In this document: in pieces, positions 1-9,078 of the stretch
Numbering within the stretch: position 1 is the first letter of the stretch
How the letters are laid out: each line of letters opens with the position of its first letter
Assembly (NCBI GenBank): GCA_945868435.1
Contig: CAMBLG010000002.1
Coordinates: forward strand, 62,001-126,000
From: an uncultured Lachnospiraceae bacterium
Lineage (GTDB): Bacteria > Bacillota > Clostridia > Lachnospirales > Lachnospiraceae
Direction: 5' to 3'
Length of the DNA: 64,000 nucleotides
Program-made: the position numbers and the translations under genes
The notes under the pieces: model-generated
Told to the model about the DNA's origin: nothing
What the model saw: only the letters and a program-made list of their open reading frames with translations
Database searches by the model: none

Positions 1-43
1 CGGTCAGATAAACCGATATGTTATGCTTTTTACTATAATCCAT
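1..43 (-). CDS. hpt: Probable hypoxanthine phosphoribosyltransferase, N-terminal codons only
   Basis: Only the first 14 codons lie in the window (MDYSKKHNISVYLT); the rest runs off the left edge. A strong AAGGAGG sits 8 bases before the ATG. The start overlaps the last 11 bases of tilS, the usual tilS-hpt arrangement in Firmicutes, where hpt makes IMP and GMP from hypoxanthine and guanine. The identity rests mainly on this gene order, because the visible peptide has no catalytic motif. Confidence 0.55.
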   Translation of the reverse strand, partial: MDYSKKHNISVYLT

Positions 44-1583
44 TGTCAGATCCTCCTTGGTATGTAATCTCAACAATTCTGCGGGTATCTGCCGTAACCA
101 TGGCGCTTCGTCCCATACGCCCCCCGACCAGCCAGAGCACCTCACTCCCCTGCGCCAGAAGCAGTGCTTCCTTACGCTCGGCAGCCGGAAGCTTCCGGTC
201 AATAAAATAGCGTTCCAGCTTCTTGCGGTGTCCCGTCTCATCCATAATAAAGTAATCCCCGCTTTTACAGTTGCGAATCAAAAAACCATCTTTTATCTTA
301 TCATAATCAAACCATTTCGTATACATTTTCGAAGAAATTTCTGCCGGATTCCCTTCATAGGAAAAAACGCGGAGTGTGAAAAAACCCGTTTTACCCTCCA
401 GCGGAATATGACGCACGTCTCCCTGCCGCATACAACCCGCAAGCTCCGCTTCCGTAACCGCCGTCTCCCGCATCATTCCTCCGGACGCTTCCCAAGTGTT
501 GTCTGCAACGGCATCCGCATGATACATCCGCCGCAAATAGAGGGTATCATACTCCCGTCCTGCCACAACGTCATAGGGAAGACGGATTCTTTTTCCACTC
601 TGCACATCCATCAAATTCTCCACGGCCTGAATATGCACCGCCGCAATATCTTTTCTTGCTCCCGCCGTCTCCGCGATGGCACGGTGCAGCACCCGCTGTC
701 GGATTGCGGAAGGAATATCTTTCAAAACAAAAATCTGCAGACATACCTCCTTCTTCACAGGCTTCGTCTGCTCCTGCAAGTCCGCTCTATCATCTTGGCA
801 CATCTCAGTCCTTCTGCACAACGCCTTCTCATATGCCCGGTCTGTTTCACCCTCCAGGTACTCGCGAAGCTCCCTGAGTCGCTCTGCAGTCTGATTCATA
901 TGGCTTACCGCCTGCGCATTGACCGCCGTAAGCTCCGGCAGCACCTTGTGCCTGATGCGGTTGCGGCTGTAATCCAGTTCCAGATTCGTGGAATCCTGAC
1001 AATAATCCTGCCTCCATGCCGCAAGAAAGTCCTCAATTGCGCTCCTGCTCTCAGCAAGAAGCGGACGAATATACACACATCCGTCCGGATCCTCCCTCAC
1101 AGGAGCCATCCCGCACAAGCCATCCAGTCCGGTCCCCCGCACCAGTGAAAAAAGCATGGTCTCCGCATTGTCTTCCATATGATGCGCCAGCGCAACCCGC
1201 ACCCTGCCTTCTCCTTCACAAAAGCAGCCGGCCTCCTTCGCCTCATCGGCAAACGCCTCATAGCGCAGTTTCCTCGCCGCTTCCTCCTCACTCATATGAA
1301 GCGTTTTTGCCGCGGCCGGTACATCCACCTCACGCAGTGCAAAAGGAATCGACAGTCCCTCGCACAACTGCTCCACAAAAGCGGCGTCCGTCAGACTCTC
1401 CTCTCCCCGGATTCCATGCTCCACATGCACCACCCGCAGGGTAAAATGCATACGCTTGGAAAGCTCCCGAAGCACAAGACACAGGCACACCGAATCCGCC
1501 CCGCCGGACACGCCGGCCAGCACTACATCTCCCTGCCCGATCATATTCCATTGTTCCACGTAGGCTCTTACCCGTTCAACCAT
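33..1583 (-). CDS. tilS: tRNA(Ile)-lysidine synthetase TilS
   Basis: TilS attaches lysine to C34 of the CAU-anticodon isoleucine tRNA, changing it to read AUA. The PP-loop ATP site SGGADS is at residues 26-31, followed by the N-type ATPase fold and a C-terminal domain; 516 residues is within the family range. I start at the ATG at 1583 and not at an upstream TTG at 1595, because GGGAGA lies just before the ATG and the start overlaps the spoIIE stop by one base (TAATG), which suggests translational coupling. hpt follows with an 11-base overlap. Confidence 0.93.
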   Translation of the reverse strand: MVERVRAYVEQWNMIGQGDVVLAGVSGGADSVCLCLVLRELSKRMHFTLRVVHVEHGIRGEESLTDAAFVEQLCEGLSIPFALREVDVPAAAKTLHMSEEEAARKLRYEAFADEAKEAGCFCEGEGRVRVALAHHMEDNAETMLFSLVRGTGLDGLCGMAPVREDPDGCVYIRPLLAESRSAIEDFLAAWRQDYCQDSTNLELDYSRNRIRHKVLPELTAVNAQAVSHMNQTAERLRELREYLEGETDRAYEKALCRRTEMCQDDRADLQEQTKPVKKEVCLQIFVLKDIPSAIRQRVLHRAIAETAGARKDIAAVHIQAVENLMDVQSGKRIRLPYDVVAGREYDTLYLRRMYHADAVADNTWEASGGMMRETAVTEAELAGCMRQGDVRHIPLEGKTGFFTLRVFSYEGNPAEISSKMYTKWFDYDKIKDGFLIRNCKSGDYFIMDETGHRKKLERYFIDRKLPAAERKEALLLAQGSEVLWLVGGRMGRSAMVTADTRRIVEITYQGGSDNGL

Positions 1584-3460
1584 TATTTCTCCCAAATGCC
1601 GGTCACTAAAATCGTCATATCATCCATCGCATGTCCTCCGGTAAAAAGCAGAACACGCTCCATGAGTGACTTCGCCAGAACTCCGGCATTGTCCGTATTG
1701 ATATCACTGATCATCTCCGAAAGCTTTTCCTCCGGATTTTTCACATGTAGATATTCTAACACACCATCTGTCACCATTACAAGGAAATCCCCGTTCCTCA
1801 TCGTTCTTTTCAATGGCTCTACAACCTGTGATACATCTGCCCCCGCAGGCAGAGAGGTGGAGCGCATGCAGCTGGTCTCCCCCTTGGATCGCACAAAGGA
1901 TGCTGCCGCGCCGATCTTTGTCAGTTCCAGTTCTCCCGTGTACAGGTCAAGCGCTGCGAAATCCATGGTAGAAAACGAGTTGTCCTCCCCCTGCAGAACC
2001 ATGGCAGAATTCATCATGCGGATTGCCGTCTCCCGACAAAAGCCAGCCTCCATGAATTTTTCCATCAAGTCCACAACCAGATCACTCTCCTTGCTGGCGG
2101 CAGGCCCCGACCCCATTCCGTCCGACAGGCAGATGTGATAATGACCGTTCTCCAGTGCAAAAAGCGAAAAGTTGTCCCCGCTGACGGTCTGTGTATCCTT
2201 CGTCCGTCCCGCCACGCCGGACATGGCATAGAATCTGGTATCCTCATATGCCGTCACCGCCACCGATTCCTTGGTGAAAATGCTCCGTGCTTCTTTTCCC
2301 AGCCGAAGGGAAAGTCCGGTAGCTTTTTCCAGAGCCCGAATATAATTGCGGCTCGGTATTCCGCCGCCCCACTTGCTGGCTACCATTGCGGTAATAGACT
2401 TTCTATGGTGCTCGTCCTCATAGATATGCACCTGTTCTGCCACAAGCCCACGTTCCTTCGCTTCAAAACCAATCTTCGCCAATACAACCCTCGACTCCTT
2501 ATCCAGACAGCGGCGCCCTTTGCTCCACCCCTGCATCAGATCTGACATGGCATCCAACTGTCCGGCAATCACCCTCCGATTCTCCTGCAGTCTGCGGTAC
2601 CAGGCTTCGTTCAGCTCCATCCGCGAAAAAGCCCAGATTGCCTCTTCCACCATACCGGAATAACGGGGACAGTCCTCCATGTAATTTTGCACAAGGATCT
2701 CTTCCTTGGGACTGTGATCCACAACAGCCTTCAGCATGTTTCGGATTTTCTCCGAAAGCCCATTTTCCTTTCTTTCCCAGCAGATTGCGCAGCCGTCGCA
2801 GGTAGCACACAGTTTCCCTGTGATTTCCTGTTCCAGAACATCCAGATTTTCATACCCCGAAGGACTTTTTTCCCGCCCCATCGTTGCAAAAGCTACCGAC
2901 AATCCGTCCACTGCCTCCGCGAAGGCATCCATGCGGACTCGGTCGTACTGCTCCTGCACAGGGCTCTCCTCCTGTGCAGCCGTCCCTTGAACCGAGAAAC
3001 ATTTGCCCAGCTCCGAAGCCATCTGAAGCAGATAATTAAGAAGCACCGTCGCGCCAAACACCAGTAAGCCTTCACTCAGACCAAGTATCAGTTCACTTTT
3101 GTCCATTACCGTAAGCGCCATGCCGGAGCAGTTCATCGCCGCAGTCGCGAGTCCCGCAATCATCCCCGCCATCCAGCCGCTGCACCTCCTGTTGGCCCAC
3201 AGATAAAATCGCACGCCGATTCCCACGATAAAAATCAGGAACAAATATTTAACAGAACTTCCAACGGGCATGCAAAGGCCCATTCCGGTAAACAATCCTA
3301 TGTACAATAGAAGACTTCGTTTCTGTCCGAGACAGCAGACCGCATAAAAGGCCGGCACCAGAGGATAGTACCCCATTACACACAGCATGCTGCACATTCC
3401 TCCGAGAAGCGCATACACGACTTTTCCAATTGTTTCTTTCCAGTTTTGTTTCTCACTCAT
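1583..3460 (-). CDS. spoIIE: Stage II sporulation protein E, PP2C-type phosphatase
   Basis: SpoIIE dephosphorylates SpoIIAA and so releases sigma-F in the forespore. The N-terminal ~150 residues hold about five or six hydrophobic segments, then a central region and a C-terminal PP2C domain with the metal-site motif DGMGSG near residue 448 and a late VTDGV. At about 625 residues it is shorter than the 827-residue Bacillus subtilis protein, chiefly in the membrane domain. The start at 3460 follows GGAAGGAG; a further upstream in-frame start lacks a ribosome site. It lies between divIC and tilS, as in Bacillus. Confidence 0.9.
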   Translation of the reverse strand: MSEKQNWKETIGKVVYALLGGMCSMLCVMGYYPLVPAFYAVCCLGQKRSLLLYIGLFTGMGLCMPVGSSVKYLFLIFIVGIGVRFYLWANRRCSGWMAGMIAGLATAAMNCSGMALTVMDKSELILGLSEGLLVFGATVLLNYLLQMASELGKCFSVQGTAAQEESPVQEQYDRVRMDAFAEAVDGLSVAFATMGREKSPSGYENLDVLEQEITGKLCATCDGCAICWERKENGLSEKIRNMLKAVVDHSPKEEILVQNYMEDCPRYSGMVEEAIWAFSRMELNEAWYRRLQENRRVIAGQLDAMSDLMQGWSKGRRCLDKESRVVLAKIGFEAKERGLVAEQVHIYEDEHHRKSITAMVASKWGGGIPSRNYIRALEKATGLSLRLGKEARSIFTKESVAVTAYEDTRFYAMSGVAGRTKDTQTVSGDNFSLFALENGHYHICLSDGMGSGPAASKESDLVVDLMEKFMEAGFCRETAIRMMNSAMVLQGEDNSFSTMDFAALDLYTGELELTKIGAAASFVRSKGETSCMRSTSLPAGADVSQVVEPLKRTMRNGDFLVMVTDGVLEYLHVKNPEEKLSEMISDINTDNAGVLAKSLMERVLLFTGGHAMDDMTILVTGIWEK

Positions 3461-3620
3461 ATTTCTTTCACTCCTTCCAATTCGGTTTGTCCCATCCGAG
3501 GACAATACAGCGATTATACGTGGCAGTGATTGAAATACATGTCAAATTCTAGGCCCGTTTCAAAAAACTTTTCGCCAAAACTTCCTTCCAGTGCGATTCG
3601 AGGGGATTCATACAGGGCGC

Positions 3621-3652
3621 AAAAAAGAGAACCCTTCTTCAGGTTCTCTTTA
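3621..3652 (-). terminator. Rho-independent terminator after divIC
   Basis: On the minus strand AAAGAGAACC pairs with GGTTCTCTTT and is followed by a T run. It overlaps the divIC stop codon, so the yab/divIC transcript probably ends before spoIIE. Confidence 0.75.
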
Positions 3653-3949
3653 TTCGCCTTCACCCTCTTTGAAGATAATCTCATTCTCATAGGTAAGGCC
3701 GAGTTTACTTTTCGCTACATCTTCAATGTACTCCGACGAGCCCATATACTCTTCCAGTTCATCCAACTCAGCAGCACGCTCTGTCTCGTCTTCATACTGC
3801 TGCATCAGTTCCTGCTCCTTTGCGGCATAATTGTCATCCTTCTGTTTAATCCGATAAATCTGAACAGCCATGACCGCAATGAAAGCAAGCACGATGACGC
3901 AGACACCCAATGCTTTTCCGTTACGGCTTCTTCTCTTCTTCGCGCTCAT
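3650..3949 (-). CDS. divIC: DivIC/FtsL-family septum formation initiator
   Basis: A 99-residue bitopic protein: a basic N-terminus (KKRRSRNGK), one membrane span at about residues 14-32, then an extracytoplasmic coiled coil rich in E, Q and L. This is the DivIC/FtsB plan, a divisome subunit that works with FtsL and DivIB. The start at 3949 follows GAGGAAAAAGC and overlaps the yabQ 3' end by 29 bases. Position between yabQ and spoIIE matches B. subtilis divIC. Confidence 0.85.
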   Translation of the reverse strand: MSAKKRRSRNGKALGVCVIVLAFIAVMAVQIYRIKQKDDNYAAKEQELMQQYEDETERAAELDELEEYMGSSEYIEDVAKSKLGLTYENEIIFKEGEGE

Positions 3950-4340
3950 GCTTTTTCCTCGCTTCCTCGTGTCTTACTAACTTCATTGTAGCCGCTTTGT
4001 GTATTTTTTTCAATTGCTTTTTTAGAAAGCCAATGAACCGCTCGATATACCTCATCAAATGACGGCTGAAAATCCGGTAATACAATAGCGCTCCCAACAG
4101 CATTCCCAGGATCACGTAAAAGCGGATAATACCGTTGTTGAGCTTTCCCACGCGAAGGAAAAACCACCCCGCAGACACAAGCCAAAAGAAGAAATCCTCC
4201 AACGATATCCAAATAATTCCATGCGAAAACATCCGTCGAAGAACGCGAATCAGATCATACAGGACGAACATTGCCGCCCCCATCATAAGCGCTTCGCCAA
4301 GCATCGTCAGTTCCTGTCCTATTCCGGAGAAAATCTGCAC
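3921..4340 (-). CDS. yabQ: Spore cortex biosynthesis membrane protein YabQ
   Basis: A 139-residue protein with several hydrophobic segments in its first ~95 residues and a very basic C-terminal tail (KKLKKIHKAA and a lysine-rich end). YabQ is needed for spore cortex formation and sits in the outer forespore membrane. The likely start is a GTG at 4340 overlapping the yabP stop (TAGTG); an internal ATG 12 codons later is the alternative. Confidence 0.85.
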   Translation of the reverse strand: MQIFSGIGQELTMLGEALMMGAAMFVLYDLIRVLRRMFSHGIIWISLEDFFFWLVSAGWFFLRVGKLNNGIIRFYVILGMLLGALLYYRIFSRHLMRYIERFIGFLKKQLKKIHKAATMKLVRHEEARKKHEREEEKKP

Positions 4341-4621
4341 TACTTGAACAGCTTTCCGAGCATTCCGCCCTTTTTGCCAATTCCCGGCACTTCCGAATAT
4401 GTAAGTGCATCTACCTGCCCGTCAATATCCACCTCACCCTTCCCCAGGTCCAGACGGTTGACGTGAAGATCCCGCCCCTTAATGTGAAGCATTCCAAGCT
4501 CCGTCTCAAGTAGAATTTCCGACAGATCAAAGGAGAGTACATCCAGTATTCCGGTAAAATTTCCGGTCTTGCGGTTATTTAACGTCATCTTATGCTGTTT
4601 TGCGATAGTTTTCTCTTCCAT
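4340..4621 (-). CDS. yabP: Sporulation protein YabP
   Basis: A 93-residue YabP/YqfC-family protein, recognised by the N-terminal LNNRKTGNFTGILDV pattern and GMLHIKGRDLHVN. The family is sigma-E controlled in Bacillus and required for normal sporulation; the biochemical role is not known. GGGAGGGA precedes the ATG. It is coupled to yabQ by a one-base stop/start overlap. Confidence 0.88.
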   Translation of the reverse strand: MEEKTIAKQHKMTLNNRKTGNFTGILDVLSFDLSEILLETELGMLHIKGRDLHVNRLDLGKGEVDIDGQVDALTYSEVPGIGKKGGMLGKLFK

Positions 4622-4680
4622 CCCAAAGTCCCTCCCTTCTGTCTTAACTATATGCAGAGGAGGGACTTCTTATGCAGGAA

Positions 4681-4920
4681 TCAAATATACTCGAACAGAT
4701 CCTTCGCCTCTTCTTTCCTGGTCGTATCCTGAAGATCCAGAACGCGTACCTTAACCGACTTCTGCCCGAACAGGATCTCAATTTCATCTCCAACCTTCAC
4801 GTTGACCGATGCCTTCGCAGGCTTGCCGTTGACCATGACACGGCCGGCATCGCAGGCTTCGTTGGCTACTGTACGGCGTTTGATCAGGCGGGACACTTTC
4901 AAAAATTTGTCTAAGCGCAT
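4681..4920 (-). CDS. rqcP: S4-domain RNA-binding protein RqcP (YabO/Hsp15 family)
   Basis: A 79-residue protein that is almost entirely one S4 RNA-binding fold: MRLDKFLKVSRLIKRRT, then GRVMVNGKPAK. RqcP stabilises the P-site tRNA on stalled 50S subunits during RqcH-driven alanine tailing. GGAGCCTAAC precedes the ATG. It sits between hup and yabP, matching the yabO position in B. subtilis. Confidence 0.87.
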   Translation of the reverse strand: MRLDKFLKVSRLIKRRTVANEACDAGRVMVNGKPAKASVNVKVGDEIEILFGQKSVKVRVLDLQDTTRKEEAKDLFEYI

Positions 4921-4989
4921 GTTAGGCTCCTTTCTATCATTTCTTGTAATTATACAGAACTCCCCTATAAATCGTCACACTTTTCACAT

Positions 4990-5016
4990 AAAAACAGGGC
5001 GCCCAAAAGCGCCCTG
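4990..5016 (-). terminator. Terminator after hup
   Basis: On the minus strand CAGGGCGC pairs with GCGCCCTG around a short loop and runs into TTTTT, 22 bases past the hup stop codon. Confidence 0.85.
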
Positions 5017-5037
5017 CTGTAGTATGAACGAATTCAA

Positions 5038-5310
5038 TTAGTTAAGAGAATCCTTTAAAGCCTTACCAGCCTTGAACTTCGGTGCCTTAGAAGCCGGGAT
5101 CTTGATCTCCTGCTTTGTCTGTGGGTTTCTTCCAACTCTGGCAGCTCTCTCAGATACCTCGAATGTTCCAAATCCAACTAACTGGATTTTCTCACCCTTC
5201 TTTAACTCCTCAGCAACAACATCTGTAAATGCCTTTACTGCTGCCTCTGCATCCTTCTTGGAAATCTCTGCCTTCTCAGCAATTGCTGCAACTAATTCTG
5301 CTTTGTTCAT
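5038..5310 (-). CDS. hup: HU-family DNA-binding protein
   Basis: A 90-residue nucleoid protein of standard HU length. Diagnostic parts are [20 protein letters not shown], the arm [20 protein letters not shown] and the end [20 protein letters not shown]. It binds and bends DNA as a dimer. TAGGAGGAATTTTGAC precedes the ATG and a strong terminator follows, so it is probably a highly expressed single-gene unit. Confidence 0.95.
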   Translation of the reverse strand: MNKAELVAAIAEKAEISKKDAEAAVKAFTDVVAEELKKGEKIQLVGFGTFEVSERAARVGRNPQTKQEIKIPASKAPKFKAGKALKDSLN

Positions 5311-5517
5311 GTCAAAATTCCTCCTATAGGTTCTATAATTCGATAATTCGAGTTCCTTCTCTCAAATTACTTACAAATCTATTTATACTTGTTTTCATGC
5401 TGTTTGTCAAGAAAAAATGCCATTTTTAGGCGTTTTCCAAGCCTTAAAAACAACCAAAAATCGAGAGTAAAAATCGGCAATTTGACAGATTTGCATTTTT
5501 TTACAAAATTTTGGCAT

Positions 5518-6711
5518 TTACAAGACGACACTGGTGAGCAAATCCTGCAAAATTTCCAGTTCTTCTTCTCTCTGCTCCGCCTCGGATTGACTGCTTGTCT
5601 CACTGCTTGTCTCCGATTCACCGGTCTCCGTGGTACTGATGCTCTCCTGCGTATCCTCCGTGCCCTCCTCATCCTTTAGCTGAATGACGATGGTAGCTTC
5701 CTCGGAATTCACATAGAGATTGCGCTCCCATGCATCGTAGCCATTGGCATATACCCCCAGCGAATGCGAGCCATACGGTATCTCGATGGGGTCGGTGTAA
5801 TCTACCGCCTCTCCGTCCAACACCAGAACAGCGTCTGCCACGTCCACCACAAACTGTATCTTTCCAAGCTTTGGCCCCTCGCCCTTCAACTCGTCCAGAT
5901 CCACGACAGTCGTCTCTCCCCGGGCGATCGTAACCTCCCGGTTTCCACCCCAGCCATTGTTGGCCACAATGAGATTGTAGGTTCCCTCCTCCACAGTCAG
6001 TTGCATGTCCGGTGTAATCTCCGCAAAAATCCTTGTTCCCAACTGTAGAAAGCTCCCCTCAAACAACTCTGTGTTGGCGAGCTCCAATATTCCCTGTCCG
6101 GTAGTGACCCGCACGGACAAAATTTTTTTATCAAGGCCCACGATAGACAGTGTATCCCCCTGGGCAACCACATCCAGATCTACCCGCTCATCGTCGGAGA
6201 ACACGTAGATGCTGTCATCGTATGTATAGCGGGTATCCGCGATCTCAAAGATATGGCGCTCCTCCTCAACAGAAAAACGGCTCACATTATCATAAGTCCA
6301 CACGGCATCGCTCACCCGCGCCTCCCGCAGAATGCCCTCACTGTCCACTTCGCCGATGGTAATCACTGCACCCACTGTAAAGTCCATGACCGTCGAACGA
6401 TCTCCGTACTTGTTATAGAACCGTGTTCCTGTTCCATAATAGTATCGATATTCCATGCCATTCTCATACCGGTACAAACGCAGGCTTTCCTCAATCTGAT
6501 CAATCTCCGCAATCAGGTACAGCTCCGGCTGCGCCTCATTCTCCTCCGTTGCCGCTTCCTCCTGCGTCTCAACGCCTGCATCCATGGACGTGTGAAAATA
6601 CAGGGATTCATTCCCTGTGTCCCCACCACTTCCACAGCCTGTCAAAAGTCCGAGCATCATAGTCAATAGCAGTACATATGTAATTCGTCTGTTCATCCAT
6701 TGCTTTCTCAT
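5518..6711 (-). CDS. Lipoprotein with a C-terminal PEGA-type domain
   Basis: About 397 residues. The N-terminus carries a lipoprotein signal (ITYVLLLTMMLGLLTGCGSG, lipobox cysteine about 23 residues in), so it should be anchored outside the membrane. A central beta-rich part follows, then a segment like a PEGA repeat (IEIPYGSHSLGVYANGYDAW) and a Ser/Thr/Glu-rich tail. PEGA domains are surface beta modules of unclear function. Two in-frame ATGs (6711 and 6696) are possible; AAGGG lies just before the first. It follows the cotS-like gene on the same strand with a 20-base gap. Confidence 0.7.
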   Translation of the reverse strand: MRKQWMNRRITYVLLLTMMLGLLTGCGSGGDTGNESLYFHTSMDAGVETQEEAATEENEAQPELYLIAEIDQIEESLRLYRYENGMEYRYYYGTGTRFYNKYGDRSTVMDFTVGAVITIGEVDSEGILREARVSDAVWTYDNVSRFSVEEERHIFEIADTRYTYDDSIYVFSDDERVDLDVVAQGDTLSIVGLDKKILSVRVTTGQGILELANTELFEGSFLQLGTRIFAEITPDMQLTVEEGTYNLIVANNGWGGNREVTIARGETTVVDLDELKGEGPKLGKIQFVVDVADAVLVLDGEAVDYTDPIEIPYGSHSLGVYANGYDAWERNLYVNSEEATIVIQLKDEEGTEDTQESISTTETGESETSSETSSQSEAEQREEELEILQDLLTSVVL

Positions 6712-6731
6712 ACCCTTAGTATACAGGATTC

Positions 6732-7760
6732 TCAGGTAATTGAAAACAGGTTTTCTAAAAATAACGTCCGGGCATTTTCCTGTCTCACCATATGCTCCAG
6801 CTTTTCGATATCCCGTTCGCCAACCCAAGCTTTGTGGGAATTAGCATAGTGATTGGATATCTTCCAGAACTTCTCCGGGAAAAGAAGAATAACGTAAAGC
6901 TGTTTTCGTTCTTCCCCGGAGAGCGGCCGTACCTGCCCATACTCTTCGATCAATCGCATTCCCAGTTCGCAGCTCCAGTTGTTTTTCTCCAGCATTTTGC
7001 GCAGGAACTTAGCCAGATCCGACACCGCCAGATTATAGCACATATTTTCAAAATGAATCATCCGAAAGCCTTCCGGCGTGCGAATGATATTGTGCTGGCT
7101 CACATCTCCGTGGCACAGGATCCGTCGGCAGGAATCCTTCTGACCGGCCAAAAGCTGAAGGGCTCGCCCCGCATCCTCGATGTACCGCGGATACTGCTCC
7201 TGGAATCTGCGTTCAAACGCATTCTTCGTCTTTCGCGTTTTCACATAATTCTTTACCTTAACCAGTTCCCGGTAATGGCGTTCATAGAGGTTCTGCAGAT
7301 CGTTCCTGTCACCCATCATAAAATCCGGCACCGGTATCCGGCTTTTTGCCACGGTCTCATGAAAAAGCGCCAGCTGCCGTGCCGCCTGCCGCATATCCGC
7401 CTCACGCCCTGTCTGGCATTCGCTTCCGCTTATGAGCGTTTTCAGCCAATACCTGGCGCCCGCCTCATCCTCCGCAAGAGGTTCTCCCTCCTTTGTGAAG
7501 GTAATCCGCTCAACCGGATACCCGTTTGCGTTCAACTCATCCAATATGCTCCCGAGAAAAAGCGCACGTTCCCTTGACCCCCGAAAAGGCACCAGCGTCT
7601 TCATGCCCTGATTCGTATTTACGATGTATGCGCCTCTTCCTTTTGATATCTGATTTATTTCCAAATCATACTGTTCTAATATTGCTTCCGGCTGATTATA
7701 CAAAGAACCCCTCCCATATGACTTCATTTGTATTGTATCATATGAGAGAGGTCCGCACAT
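6732..7760 (-). CDS. CotS/YsxE-family spore-coat-associated kinase-like protein
   Basis: A 342-residue protein with an aminoglycoside-phosphotransferase-like fold. The catalytic-loop equivalent reads ILCHGDVSQHNII, and the usual metal-binding IDFE is changed to IHFEN, so activity is uncertain. In Bacillus, CotS and YsxE are coat or coat-associated proteins. Two unusual starts exist; the ATG at 7760 has GGAG ten bases upstream and overlaps the end of cca by 23 bases. The link to spore coat is a family inference. Confidence 0.75.
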   Translation of the reverse strand: MCGPLSYDTIQMKSYGRGSLYNQPEAILEQYDLEINQISKGRGAYIVNTNQGMKTLVPFRGSRERALFLGSILDELNANGYPVERITFTKEGEPLAEDEAGARYWLKTLISGSECQTGREADMRQAARQLALFHETVAKSRIPVPDFMMGDRNDLQNLYERHYRELVKVKNYVKTRKTKNAFERRFQEQYPRYIEDAGRALQLLAGQKDSCRRILCHGDVSQHNIIRTPEGFRMIHFENMCYNLAVSDLAKFLRKMLEKNNWSCELGMRLIEEYGQVRPLSGEERKQLYVILLFPEKFWKISNHYANSHKAWVGERDIEKLEHMVRQENARTLFLENLFSIT

Positions 7761-9078
7761 TATGCGCAAGCTCCAACAACTTTTCCCTTGTATTCAGTTC
7801 CGGTTCGTCCAACACCTGCTCAAACAGGTAATCCAGTACTGCACCAAGCTCCTTTCCCTGATGCATACCCATTTCGATCAAATCCCGCCCATTGATGGCA
7901 AGGTCACGTTTCTTCATGCACTGGTTCTGCGCCTCGAGTTCCTCAAAAATCTCCTCAAAGTGGTCCACATACGCCAGCTTCTCTTCTCTCCGGTACATGC
8001 TCTGCCCCAGCACATCCGCCCTCTTGACCGTCATCAGATCCGGGACAAACTCCTGCCCCATCCTGCTGGCCAGCCGCCGCACATTCCGTTCCGACAGCAT
8101 TGGCCGCTCATCGTGATACCGCACCAGACGGCATACACGGTCGGTGGTATCATTATCAAATTTCAACCGGCGCAGAATCCCCCGCGCCATTCGTTCCCCC
8201 TCCTCCGGATGCCCGTAAAAATGATCCTGTCCCTTCTCGTCCGTGGAGATACATGCCGGCTTCGCCACATCATGCAGCAGCATGGTAAGTCTCAGTACCT
8301 TGTCTGCCGGCACATCTGTCAGCGTATGCAGCGTATGCTCCCCTACGGAATAAGAATGGTGCTTGTTGTTCTGCGGTGTCTGCATCATCCGGTCAAATTC
8401 CGGAAGAAACACCTTGGTAAGCCCCAACTCCCAAGCCATCCGAAGCTCGTCCGGATGATCCGACGTAAGAAGCTTGACCAGTTCCATCTGAATGCGCTCC
8501 GCACTGACCTTTGCGATTGTACCCGCCAGATCGCGAACCGCCCCCCTCGTCTTCTCCTCGATGGAAAACCCGAGCTGCGCCGCAAAGCGCACCGCCCGCA
8601 GCATCCGAAGTGCATCCTCTTCAAAACGGTCATGGGCATTTCCCACGCAACGGATGACACCATCACGAAGATCTTTTGCCCCGTCAAACGCGTCCACCAG
8701 GCCACTGTCATCATTGTACGCCATAGCGTTGATGGTAAAGTCGCGCCGTTTCAAATCCTCCAGCAGGTTATCCGTAAAGGTAACCTCCTTCGGATGACGG
8801 CTGTCCTCATATTCCCCATCAATCCGATACGTGGTCACCTCATACCCCACATGCTGGAGCATAACAGTGACGGTTCCATGCTGAATCCCCGTATCAATGG
8901 TGTGGGAAAACAGTGCCTTCACTGCCTCCGGCCGTGCGGAGGTCGTGATGTCCCAATCCTGCGGTTTCCGCCCCAAAAGGGTATCCCGCACACAGCCACC
9001 AACCGCATATGCAGCATACCCTTCCGCCTGAAGCCGGTGTATTATTTGATTCACATGTTCCGGTAATTCAATTCTCAT
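7738..9078 (-). CDS. cca: CCA tRNA nucleotidyltransferase with HD domain
   Basis: Adds or repairs the 3' CCA end of tRNAs. The class II nucleotidyltransferase signature is present (AVGGCVRDTLLGRKPQDWDI, with the GG and DxD), followed by the RRDFTINAMAY motif and a C-terminal HD domain (MLLHDVAKP). At 446 residues it is the usual HD-fused form in Clostridia. Its start overlaps the stop of the GGDEF gene upstream (ATGA). Confidence 0.92.
   Translation of the reverse strand: MRIELPEHVNQIIHRLQAEGYAAYAVGGCVRDTLLGRKPQDWDITTSARPEAVKALFSHTIDTGIQHGTVTVMLQHVGYEVTTYRIDGEYEDSRHPKEVTFTDNLLEDLKRRDFTINAMAYNDDSGLVDAFDGAKDLRDGVIRCVGNAHDRFEEDALRMLRAVRFAAQLGFSIEEKTRGAVRDLAGTIAKVSAERIQMELVKLLTSDHPDELRMAWELGLTKVFLPEFDRMMQTPQNNKHHSYSVGEHTLHTLTDVPADKVLRLTMLLHDVAKPACISTDEKGQDHFYGHPEEGERMARGILRRLKFDNDTTDRVCRLVRYHDERPMLSERNVRRLASRMGQEFVPDLMTVKRADVLGQSMYRREEKLAYVDHFEEIFEELEAQNQCMKKRDLAINGRDLIEMGMHQGKELGAVLDYLFEQVLDEPELNTREKLLELAHNVRTSLI

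Noticed and set aside
7762-9066. 434-codon plus-strand frame opposite cca
   Set aside because: It is antisense to a clear CCA-transferase gene, has no recognisable motif and no ribosome site. The long frames opposite tilS, mfd and thiH were rejected for the same reason.
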